NCBI GenBank assembly: GCA_020059395.1 | Contig: JAGVCC010000258.1 | Span: 1-32,858 of the forward strand | DNA from: Chitinophagales bacterium | GTDB lineage: Bacteria; Bacteroidota; Bacteroidia; Chitinophagales; Chitinophagaceae | Direction of reading: 5' to 3' | Length of the DNA stretch: 32,858 nucleotides | Shown: positions 1-6,865 of the stretch, one piece after another | How the letters are laid out: each line of letters starts with the position of its first letter | Numbering within the stretch: the stretch's first letter is position 1 | The notes under the pieces: model-generated | What the model saw: only the letters and a program-made list of their open reading frames with translations | Databases searched by the model: none | Told to the model about the DNA's origin: nothing | Position numbers and translations under genes: made by a program

Positions 1-456
1 TATATAATTACTTGCCGTATCAGCGGTTGCAGCAGTGTTTTGTACGGCATTAAAAACAGCTTCCGCATCGTCACTAAAAATTTCAACTGTATTATTCTTC
101 AATCTAAGTACAGTTTCCGGCACAAAAAAATGAGCATCAGCAAAACCAATTACATCTGTATTATTCGATTGCAGTTTTTCAATGCCATTTTTTAAATCGT
201 AGCCCAAATGCCCAAACAACCACTCCCCTTTTTGTATGGTGTAAAAAGTTTGCAGTTTTTCAAAAGCATTTTCGTGTGTTACCTCAAGGTTTACTTTGCT
301 GCCTGCTGCCAGCAAACATTCAAAGGCCGGCTGCTCAAAATTATACTGCTGGTTATCCAACAAACAAAAAATGCTGTACTGGTTTGCCCAGTGCAGCATT
401 TTATTTTTAAACTCTTTAATATTATTTACAGAAAAAAATTGTGGCGCTTTTGTCAC
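1..456 (-). CDS. pabB: Aminodeoxychorismate synthase component I, N-terminal part (cut by window start)
   Basis: The 152 visible codons read leftward off the window. They resemble the N-terminal domain of chorismate-utilising PabB/TrpE enzymes, here the short Bacteroidota PabB type, with segments such as GEWLFGHLGYDLKN and FFVPETVLRL. PabB converts chorismate plus ammonia to aminodeoxychorismate on the way to p-aminobenzoate and folate. The catalytic chorismate-binding domain lies outside the window. The only in-frame start near the family N-terminus is GTG at 456, with a stop just upstream. A better-placed ATG at 463, about 6 nt after a GGAG, is in another frame that meets a stop; removing one base from the A7 run at 432-438 would join that ATG to the PabB frame. 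A homopolymer error or real frameshift is therefore possible. It follows the acidic-protein gene by 33 bp and may be co-transcribed with it. TrpE is the alternative but fits the length and sequence less well. Confidence 0.72.
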   Translation of the reverse strand, partial: MTKAPQFFSVNNIKEFKNKMLHWANQYSIFCLLDNQQYNFEQPAFECLLAAGSKVNLEVTHENAFEKLQTFYTIQKGEWLFGHLGYDLKNGIEKLQSNNTDVIGFADAHFFVPETVLRLKNNTVEIFSDDAEAVFNAVQNTAATADTASNYI

Positions 457-489
457 ATTTCATTTTATTCTCCTTTCAAAAAAGAAGTA

Positions 490-927
490 TTAATAATCAT
501 CATCGTCATCAAAGCCTCCGCCACCACCGCCCATATCATCAAAGCCTAAGTCCTTAAAGTCATCATCTACTTTAAAGTCGTCTTCTTCGTCTTTCCCTTT
601 TTTACCAGGGCCAGCAGTTTTTTTACTTTTTGATTTTGGTACATCAAACTCATCAAAATCAGGATCCCACTCATCCTCTTCTTCTGGTTTTTCCCAGTCA
701 TCCTCAACTTCTACATCATCATCTTCTTCTTCATCGTCGTCTTTTGCCTTCTTTTTTGCAGCACCTTTACCCTTAGCAGGCTTTTCATCTTCCAATTCAT
801 CACCATCCTCCAAATCATCATCTTCATCTTCTTCAACTTTTTTCTTGGGTGCAGCTTTTTTAGCAGCTTTAACTTCTGTAACTGCAGTTTTTTTTGCAGC
901 GGTTATTTTTTCGGATTTTATTGCCAT
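490..927 (-). CDS. Low-complexity block-polyampholyte protein, unknown function
   Basis: A 145-residue protein made almost entirely of alternating charge blocks. Residues 1-31 are Lys/Ala-rich and histone H1-like (AAKKTAVTEVKAAKKAAPKKK). Then follow acidic, basic and long acidic blocks, a Lys/Gly segment, another acidic stretch, six glycines and the tail FDDDDDY. No enzymatic domain, signal peptide or membrane segment is visible, so it is probably cytoplasmic and disordered. The ATG start is unambiguous and the frame is open and strongly codon-biased. It lies 81 bp after purA and 33 bp before pabB on the same strand. The acidic Phe-containing tip loosely recalls the protein-binding tip of SSB, and the basic/acidic make-up recalls RNA polymerase delta subunits. 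Both comparisons are only analogies; I do not recognise a characterised family. Confidence 0.75.
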   Translation of the reverse strand: MAIKSEKITAAKKTAVTEVKAAKKAAPKKKVEEDEDDDLEDGDELEDEKPAKGKGAAKKKAKDDDEEEDDDVEVEDDWEKPEEEDEWDPDFDEFDVPKSKSKKTAGPGKKGKDEEDDFKVDDDFKDLGFDDMGGGGGGFDDDDDY

Positions 928-1008
928 AAATCAAACAAGTTGTTACTGTAAAATTTCAACGGTATTTTTAAATTGCCAAAAAAAAATAGAGATATTTTTT
1001 TATTTTTT

Positions 1009-2271
1009 TCAGGCCTTAACTATTTGGTGACTGCCGGGGCCATTACTAATGTAATTTACCGGCACCCCCAAAAACTCATTCAGGTAACTAATATAGGTTT
1101 TCATCTGTTGCGGCATTGCTGCAAAATCAGTAATGGCAGATATATCCTTTTTCCAACCCTCAAATGATTTATAACCCGGTTCTATTTTTACCCTGTTCAT
1201 TTGAAAAGGCACCATACTGTGCTCTTCTCCATCCACTTTGTAGGCATTACAAACTTTCAGTTCCTCTAAGTTATCTAAAATATCCGCCTTGGTCATAATA
1301 ATTTGTGTAACACCATTTATCATGCAGGCAAACTGCAGTGCCACTAGGTCAATCCAGCCACAACGCCTTGGTCGGCCGGTAGTGCTTCCAAATTCGTTAC
1401 CGGTTTTACGCAGTGTTTCACCAGTTTCATCCAGCAGCTCCGTAGGAAAAGGCCCGCTGCCCACTCTGGTGCAATACGCTTTACTTACTCCAAACACCTC
1501 TTTAATTTTTTGTGGCGCAATACCTAAACCGGTACAGACACCAGCCGATATCGTATTGCTGCTTGTTACGAAAGGAAATGTACCAAAATCCACATCCAGC
1601 ATACTGCCTTGTGCACCTTCAGCTAAAACTTTGCAACCCTTTTGTATTTTATCGTTTAAAAAATATTCGCCATTAACAATTTTAAACTGGCGTAAAAAAT
1701 CTAAAGCTTCAAAAAACTCCTCTTCCCACGCACTAATATCTTCATGAAAATTTAGACTGTCCAGTATCTTCTGGTGCTTTAAACGCAATTTTATGTATTC
1801 TGTTGTAAAACTTTTATCTAATAAATTACCCACACGTAACCCATTGCGACCGGTTTTATCCATATAGGCGGGGCCAATCCCTTTCAATGTACTACCAATT
1901 TTTTCATTGCCTTTTGCAAGTTCGCTGGCTTTGTCAATGGCACGGTGCGTTGGTAAAATAAGGTGGGTACGTTCGCTTATAAACATGTTTTTTCGGTAGT
2001 CTACCCCAAAAGCTGCCACGTTTTCACATTCACGTTTTAGTGTAACAGCATCCAGCACCACACCACCGCCTATCAGGTTGGTTTTATCCTCATGAAAAAT
2101 ACCGCTGGGTATTTGGTGCAGTACAATTTTTTTGCCACCTACATACAATGTATGTCCGGCATTTGGGCCACCCTGAAAGCGGGCAATTACATCATACCCA
2201 GGTGCAAAGTAATCAACAATTTTACCTTTCCCTTCGTCGCCCCACTGAAGGCCTAATATTACGTCAACCAT
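1009..2271 (-). CDS. purA: Adenylosuccinate synthetase
   Basis: Catalyses GTP-dependent condensation of IMP with aspartate to adenylosuccinate, the first committed step to AMP, in the cytoplasm. The protein is 420 residues, the usual family length. The N-terminal GDEGKGK phosphate-binding loop lies at residues 11-17, with the catalytic Asp at 12. The partner His is at 40 in the segment GGPNAGHTLY. The IMP/GTP-binding segment GSTLKGIGPAYMDK and the C-terminal signature around TTGRPRRCGW are also present. The ATG at 2271 gives the standard N-terminus (MVDVILGLQWGDEGKGK). A Bacteroidota-type -7 box lies about 138 bp upstream, which would make a long leader. The acidic-protein gene follows after 81 bp, so a purA-led transcript through pabB is possible. 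Confidence 0.98.
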   Translation of the reverse strand: MVDVILGLQWGDEGKGKIVDYFAPGYDVIARFQGGPNAGHTLYVGGKKIVLHQIPSGIFHEDKTNLIGGGVVLDAVTLKRECENVAAFGVDYRKNMFISERTHLILPTHRAIDKASELAKGNEKIGSTLKGIGPAYMDKTGRNGLRVGNLLDKSFTTEYIKLRLKHQKILDSLNFHEDISAWEEEFFEALDFLRQFKIVNGEYFLNDKIQKGCKVLAEGAQGSMLDVDFGTFPFVTSSNTISAGVCTGLGIAPQKIKEVFGVSKAYCTRVGSGPFPTELLDETGETLRKTGNEFGSTTGRPRRCGWIDLVALQFACMINGVTQIIMTKADILDNLEELKVCNAYKVDGEEHSMVPFQMNRVKIEPGYKSFEGWKKDISAITDFAAMPQQMKTYISYLNEFLGVPVNYISNGPGSHQIVKA

Positions 2272-2408
2272 TGCCGTTTTTTAATTTTTATATTTATGAT
2301 TTTAGATTTGGATACCAGCTTTAGTTTTTCATGGCATCATCGTTGCCACGCTCGGTTCAAAAACATACCATTGTTCAGCTTTTACCGCAGCGTAACAAAA
2401 CAACGGCG

Positions 2409-2416
2409 CAAAAGTA
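2409..2416 (-). promoter_or_regulatory. -7 box of purA (TACTTTTG)
   Basis: On the minus strand this is an exact match to the Bacteroidota -7 consensus TAnnTTTG. No TTG stands at ideal -33 spacing; the nearest upstream TTG is only 13 bp away. It is the best candidate in the purA upstream region and implies a leader of roughly 130 nt. Confidence 0.45.
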
Positions 2417-2435
2417 ATTTGAAATAAACCAATCT

Positions 2436-2468
2436 CCTAAAATGATGGGATAATGTTTGAAAGTTGGG
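2436..2468 (+). repeat. 33-bp direct repeat, copy 1
   Basis: Begins CCTAAAATGATGG and ends TGTTTGAAAGTTGGG. It matches copy 2 (3883-3915) at 28 of 33 positions, and the last 15 bases are identical. It lies 146 bp before the ATG at 2615. Confidence 0.75.
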
Positions 2469-2577
2469 GAGAAAACAATTTTTAAACACTTAACATTTGT
2501 TGACGTAACCAATTTATAACTCATTGAAAATACTACCAAAAGCCCCTGTATTAAATTTATTGATGGCTGTAAACATA

Positions 2578-2585
2578 TAAATTTG
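2578..2585 (+). promoter_or_regulatory. -7 box (TAAATTTG) of the gene at 2615
   Basis: Exact match to TAnnTTTG, 29 bp before the chosen ATG. The nearest upstream TTG (2560-2562) leaves only 15 bp of spacer, so the -33 element is uncertain. Confidence 0.5.
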
Positions 2586-2614
2586 CACTTTATTTATTGC
2601 AGGAAAACAAATTT

Positions 2615-3863
2615 ATGAAGCATTCTGGCCTGTTACTGTTATTTATACTTATTGCAGCACCGGCTTTTTGCCAATTGCATACCGACAGCAGTGAAAAAAA
2701 ACCAGCAGATTCTGCAGTGTTGCGTATAAAAAATTTAAACCCTTATTTTACTGTACATGTAGACTCTATGCTGCGTTACCCGCTGGAAATTAACAAAGAT
2801 GTTTCGCAATATTACTGGTTTATAAAAAACTCACCGGTAGGCGTTAAAATTAATAAAGACAATGGCCTGCTTACTACAAAAGTTGACAAATCGTTTTTTT
2901 TTGTCGGGCAAACTAAAATACGATTATGAATATAAAGTTGCCTTAAGTGTTCAAAATTTAAATAATCCGGCAGATAAGGTTGATACTTTTTTTACCCTTC
3001 TTTTTTACAGCACAGAAATAATTACTTCCCGTATTAAACCAACAGTGACCAATAAAGTATTTATTGATGAAGGTGATACTTTGAGCTTTAAACTGCAATG
3101 CGACAATGGCAGTTTCCCCATTGAAGAAATAAGGTACGTAAGTAACTATGCCATAAAATCTGCCACCGCTGTGGGCCGCTGTGGCGATGATTTTACATGG
3201 AGCGCTCCTTACGATTTTATTAAATCTACTGATAAAGAAAAACAAAAAACCATACAGCTGTATTTTATAGGTGCTACAAAGTTTCATGTTACCGACACTG
3301 CCCTTATTGAAATAACTGTTAAAGAAAATATTAATTACCCGCAGCAAACCTTAGAATTTGAAACCCTGTATAATGAAGTAACAAAATACATCACACAGCT
3401 AAAAAGCAGTTTTAGAATTGTAGATAAGAAAATAAAAAAAGTAAAAAGCACCCGTACAACATTCGATTTAGCTTCTGCATCCACAGCATTGGGCGGCACC
3501 ATTTTTTCATCGTTACCAGAAACCAAGCAGCAGGCAACTGGTAAAATACTTCCCAGCGTTGGCGTTGCTTTAGTACCCGTTAAAGAAGCTACGGCGCCTA
3601 ACAGCAGTTATGAGCAAAACACTGCCCCATTAATACGCAGCAGTATTAAGCGTTTGGAGTATTTGTTAACTCAAACACGCCTTGCAGGCGACAGGGACCC
3701 CGAAATACTTACCAAAACAAATAAAATAAGGGAAGAGCTGAAGCAAACACAAATTCAGCTTATTGATATTCCTTTGGCAGAAGAAGCGCCTGATGAAAAA
3801 GAGCTGGATAAATACTTTAATAACCCTAAGGTTAATAAGAAATACCAGATGAAGAAGAAGTAA
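2615..3863 (+). CDS. Exported protein of unknown function, frame broken at a T9 run
   Basis: Two overlapping reading frames form one gene. The 5' part starts at ATG 2615 with a clear signal peptide (MKHSGLLLLFILIAAPAFC) and runs to a stop at 2929. The 3' part continues in another frame to 3863. The join is the run of nine T at 2894-2902. With eight T the protein reads on through KSFFLSGKLKYDYEYKV to give about 415 residues. The N-terminal half looks beta-rich. The C-terminal third is helical and charged, with a small Ala/Gly/Ser-rich segment (FDLASASTALGGTIFSSL) before it. I do not recognise the family. As written, the gene makes only a short exported peptide, unless slippage on T9 restores the frame. 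Alternatives are a sequencing error, a decayed gene, or phase variation. A TTG start at 2597 is possible but adds only six unconvincing residues. Copies of the 33-bp repeat lie on both sides. Confidence 0.7.
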
Positions 3864-3882
3864 GTGCTAAAAAAAGTAATTG

Positions 3883-3915
3883 CCTAAAGTGACGGCGTAG
3901 TGTTTGAAAGTTGGG
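3883..3915 (+). repeat. 33-bp direct repeat, copy 2
   Basis: Begins CCTAAAGTGACGG and ends TGTTTGAAAGTTGGG. It differs from copy 1 at five positions. It lies 20 bp after the stop of the frameshifted gene and 137 bp before the ATG of the lipoprotein gene, a distance close to that of copy 1 from its own downstream gene (146 bp). Confidence 0.75.
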
Positions 3916-3963
3916 TAACAATGCAAAAATTGTTCTTTTCGTAAAAATTCCCCTTTTAGGGTA

Positions 3964-3996
3964 TTGCAAATGCCCCCCCCCCCCTCATTAACTTTG
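3964..3996 (+). promoter_or_regulatory. Promoter with C12 spacer tract, candidate phase-variable switch
   Basis: A perfect -7 box TAACTTTG (3989-3996) is preceded by TTG at 3964-3966 with a 22-bp spacer, inside the 17-23 bp range reported for Bacteroidota promoters. Twelve consecutive C (3973-3984) fill more than half of that spacer in an otherwise AT-rich region. The predicted transcript would start about 50 bp before the lipoprotein ATG at 4053. Loss or gain of C residues would change the -33 to -7 spacing and so promoter strength. Promoter call good; switching function inferred. Confidence 0.6.
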
Positions 3997-4052
3997 ACTA
4001 ATATATCTGAAAAGATAACAATTATTAGTTTCAAACAATTAAACTTCAAATT

Positions 4053-5297
4053 ATGAAAAAAATTATTTCAGGATTAATTTTATTGGCAATAATTGGCATC
4101 AGTTTTTATGCCTGCAAATCAAGCACTCCTAAATGTGAAGTGTGTGCCAGTACAAGCAATGTAAAAACCCAAGTTAAGTTTGAAAAAGAGTTCGGTATTG
4201 ACTCTGTATTAACTAATTTATGGTATGCTAATGATGTAAAGGAAAATTACGACTATGCAGATATAGCTGAACAAAAAGATTTTGATTTTGAAAAATTTAA
4301 ATTACACGTCGAAAAAAATCCGATGTTTAAAATTGAAGGAAATCCACAAATTATCGGATATGTATTGTACTTGAACAAGCAATTGCATTTAGACCCTATA
4401 GTAAAACCTTATAGTTTGCTTGCAATTGGAATTTATTCCTATCATGACAAAATCTTACAGCATAATTTCTTCAAAAAAAACGACTCTGCAAATACTTTTA
4501 TTGAGGTTTCCGAATTAAAAGCTTCAGTTAGCGGAATACAAATAAATGCTATTCATGCATTAATGAAAAAAGTTGTACACCCTAAAGATGGCTCTACTTC
4601 ATTTTTAATATCTAATGCTAAAGAAATTTCTGTATTAGGAAAAATAACTAAAACTTCTGATGATTTAATTCGTATAATAAATAATTATGAAAAAAGTATT
4701 TCAGAATTATCCCGAACGTCGAATCAAGAATTAAGAAATTTTGCTGATGAGGGGGAAGGGGGAGCCTTTTGCCTAACCCCCTGTGCTCCTACATCATCAT
4801 CTTGTTGGCAAAGCACTACCAGCCAATCATATGTTTGCCGTGGAAATATTATATGCCCTATGAGAGTAAGCTTCAATACTGTTGATGCAACTGACTTTTG
4901 GGCTAATACAGATTCTTTAGAAAAAACTGTTAAACCAACTACCGCCTATCAATTTCGAGACTCAATACTTTCTAAAAATGCTATGGGTCAAAAATATATT
5001 AGTGACTATTATTTTTTAGGCAGCACTTTTTCTAATTCCTACTCTTTTACGAATAGTCTAAAAATTTTAAGGATTATGCCTACTGTTTATTCAATAGTAG
5101 ACAAAATAAATTCTACAAACCAAACTCAAAATACATATGATACAGAAACAAGAGATAAAATCGTTAGCCTGATTAATTATTTTAAAACTTTAACTGATGA
5201 CGCAATTGCAATTGCCAAAATGAATGATATAATTGCTGATGTAAATTATTATTGCAATAAGCAAGTATCAAATTTAAAGAGTGCATTAACTAATTAA
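4053..5297 (+). CDS. Predicted lipoprotein with a cysteine cluster, unknown function
   Basis: A 414-residue protein with a lipoprotein-type signal peptide (MKKIISGLILLAIIGISFYAC), lipidation expected at Cys21, so it is placed in the outer or inner membrane lipid layer. A CxxC pair sits at 28/31. Residues 225-237 are acidic and Gly-rich, followed by five cysteines at 240, 244, 251, 262 and 268, which could form disulphides outside the cytoplasm. The rest is mostly helical and polar, with many Asn, Lys and Ile residues. Its codons are more AT-rich than those of the flanking purA and clp genes, which suggests an accessory gene. I recognise no family. It is monocistronic: its own promoter with a C12 tract lies upstream and a strong bidirectional terminator follows. 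The ATG at 4053 is the natural start for the signal peptide. Confidence 0.75.
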   Translation: MKKIISGLILLAIIGISFYACKSSTPKCEVCASTSNVKTQVKFEKEFGIDSVLTNLWYANDVKENYDYADIAEQKDFDFEKFKLHVEKNPMFKIEGNPQIIGYVLYLNKQLHLDPIVKPYSLLAIGIYSYHDKILQHNFFKKNDSANTFIEVSELKASVSGIQINAIHALMKKVVHPKDGSTSFLISNAKEISVLGKITKTSDDLIRIINNYEKSISELSRTSNQELRNFADEGEGGAFCLTPCAPTSSSCWQSTTSQSYVCRGNIICPMRVSFNTVDATDFWANTDSLEKTVKPTTAYQFRDSILSKNAMGQKYISDYYFLGSTFSNSYSFTNSLKILRIMPTVYSIVDKINSTNQTQNTYDTETRDKIVSLINYFKTLTDDAIAIAKMNDIIADVNYYCNKQVSNLKSALTN

Positions 5298-5309
5298 GAT
5301 ATTACCTAA

Positions 5310-5345
5310 AAACTAAAGGCCGTAAAATTTTACGGCCTTTAGTTT
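5310..5345. terminator. Bidirectional terminator between lipoprotein gene and clpX
   Basis: A perfect 36-bp palindrome: AAACTAAAGGCCGTAAAA followed directly by its reverse complement. T-rich flanks lie on both sides. It sits between two convergent genes and can serve both. Confidence 0.85.
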
Positions 5346-5373
5346 AAATAAAAGATTATTATTTGAGTCCTTT

Positions 5374-6615
5374 TTACGCCACCTTCAACATACTCAATTT
5401 ACTGCTGCTGAATTTACGTTGTGCATATTCAAGTGTAACATCAAAGCTTTTAACTTTTTGGCTGGGCAGTTCATACATAGCATCGGTTAATATGCTTTCG
5501 CAAATGCTGCGCAGGCCACGGGCACCCAGTTTATATTCCATTGCTTTTTCCACCATAAAATCGTACACTTCCTGTTCAAACTTCAGTTCAATGCCTTCAA
5601 TTTCAAACAGGCGCACAAATTGTTTTACCAGTGCATTTTTAGGCTCTGTTAAAATACTGCGGAGTGTTATGGCATCCAGCGGCATTAAATAAGTAACCAC
5701 AGGTAAGCGGCCCAGCAATTCGGGTATTAAACCAAAGTGCTTTAAATCCACCGCATTTACAAAATGCAGCAGGTTATCATGCTGATAATCCTGCATCTCT
5801 TTATTTACATTAAAGCCAATAGCATTGGTATTAACACGGCGGGCAATTATTTTATCCATGCCATCAAAAGCACCACCGCAAATAAATAAAATGTTCTGTG
5901 TATTTACTTTTATCAGCTTTTGCTCCGGGTGTTTACGTCCGCCTTGCGGTGGCACCAGCACTTCCGTACCTTCTAAAAGTTTTAATAAGCCCTGCTGCAC
6001 ACCTTCGCCACTTACATCACGGGTTATACTGGGGTTATCGCTTTTGCGGGCAATTTTATCAATTTCATCAATAAAAACTATGCCTTTTTCTGCTGCAGCC
6101 ACGTCATAATTGCAAGCCTGCAATAAACGGCTCAGCATACTTTCCACATCTTCTCCCACATAACCGGCTTCTGTAAATACAGTAGCATCCACAATAGCAA
6201 AAGGCACATTCAACATACGGGCTATAGATTTTGCCAGCAATGTTTTACCGGTACCGGTTTCACCCACCATAATAATATTGCTCTTTTCAATCTCTACATC
6301 GTTCTCAATTTTTTGATTAAGCCGTTTGTAGTGGTTGTACACAGCAACAGACAGTATTTTTTTAGCATCGTCCTGCCCAATTACATACTCATCCAAAAAA
6401 TGCTTTATTTCAATTGGTTTTTTTACAGTTAGTTTATTAGCATGGGCATGCGGATGTTTAATTTCAGATTGGCTGCCCAGCTCCTGTTCAATTATTTCTT
6501 CTGCATGTTCTACGCAGTTTTCGCAAATGTGGCCATCTTGCCCGGCAATTAAAATTTTAACCTCATCTCTGCTGCGGCCGCAAAAAGAGCAATGTAATAT
6601 TTGTTGTTTTGCCAT
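5374..6615 (-). CDS. clpX: ATP-dependent protease ATP-binding subunit ClpX
   Basis: AAA+ unfoldase that recognises tagged or damaged proteins and threads them into ClpP in the cytoplasm. The protein is 413 residues. It has an N-terminal zinc-binding domain with Cys 9, 12, 31 and 34. Walker A GETGTGKT is at 118-125, the pore loop GYVG at 151-154, and Walker B FIDEID at 181-186. The ClpP-docking loop IGF is at 266-268 and the sensor-2 segment LGARGLRSI lies near the C-terminus. All key residues are present. The ATG at 6615 gives the standard N-terminus. Unlike the usual clpP-clpX order, a separate gene (6866-7954) lies between it and the two clpP genes. A TAnnTTTG box of its own lies about 33 bp upstream, so it can be transcribed independently. 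Confidence 0.98.
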   Translation of the reverse strand: MAKQQILHCSFCGRSRDEVKILIAGQDGHICENCVEHAEEIIEQELGSQSEIKHPHAHANKLTVKKPIEIKHFLDEYVIGQDDAKKILSVAVYNHYKRLNQKIENDVEIEKSNIIMVGETGTGKTLLAKSIARMLNVPFAIVDATVFTEAGYVGEDVESMLSRLLQACNYDVAAAEKGIVFIDEIDKIARKSDNPSITRDVSGEGVQQGLLKLLEGTEVLVPPQGGRKHPEQKLIKVNTQNILFICGGAFDGMDKIIARRVNTNAIGFNVNKEMQDYQHDNLLHFVNAVDLKHFGLIPELLGRLPVVTYLMPLDAITLRSILTEPKNALVKQFVRLFEIEGIELKFEQEVYDFMVEKAMEYKLGARGLRSICESILTDAMYELPSQKVKSFDVTLEYAQRKFSSSKLSMLKVA

Positions 6616-6647
6616 TATAATGGTTTTGCCGGGTGTAATTATTAATG

Positions 6648-6655
6648 CAAAGATA
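6648..6655 (-). promoter_or_regulatory. -7 box of clpX (TATCTTTG)
   Basis: Exact TAnnTTTG match on the minus strand, 32 bp before the clpX ATG. A TTG lies upstream but with a short 13-bp spacer, so the -33 element is not settled. Confidence 0.55.
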
Positions 6656-6769
6656 AAAAAGCCCTGCTCAAAAACGATAATATAGAGACAATATTATAGC
6701 CGTGATTGTTGCATTTACACAGGATTATACTGCAGTGATGATTAAAACATGAAGAAAGATGGGTTATAT

Positions 6770-6795
6770 TGCCTGAAATTGACGGGGATTAATGG
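6770..6795 (+). repeat. Possible degenerate third copy of the 33-bp repeat
   Basis: The stretch starting TGCCTGAAATTGACGGGG resembles the start of copy 2 (TGCCTAAAGTGACGGCG) with a one-base insertion and a few substitutions. The second half is poorly conserved. It lies in the clpX upstream region and could be chance. Confidence 0.3.
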
Positions 6796-6865
6796 CTTAT
6801 GGCAGCAATATTCTACTACCTGCAATCAAGTAATATTTAATTTTTTGGGCTTTAAATTGCGCAGG

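Larger units (their letters stand above)
2272..2614. other. Divergent intergenic region between purA and the frameshifted gene
   Basis: These 343 bp hold no gene. They contain the predicted purA -7 box (minus strand, 2409-2416), one copy of the 33-bp direct repeat (2436-2468) and the predicted -7 box of the plus-strand gene (2578-2585). No hairpin or RNA was recognised in the rest. Confidence 0.6.

Noticed and set aside
1289-1747. 152-codon plus-strand open frame inside purA
   Set aside because: It is antisense to a certain gene, has no family-like motifs and arises from the codon bias of purA.
2436-3915. 33-bp repeats as ends of an insertion sequence
   Set aside because: The copies are direct rather than inverted, no transposase lies between them, and no target-site duplication was seen.
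3867-4049. 60-codon minus-strand frame covering the C12 tract
   Set aside because: Its poly-Gly comes from the C tract, there is no plausible N-terminus, and it overlaps the promoter of the lipoprotein gene.
4764-4859. EGEGG plus cysteine cluster as a peptide (RiPP) precursor
   Set aside because: It sits inside a 414-residue lipoprotein, and no modification enzyme or exporter gene is nearby.
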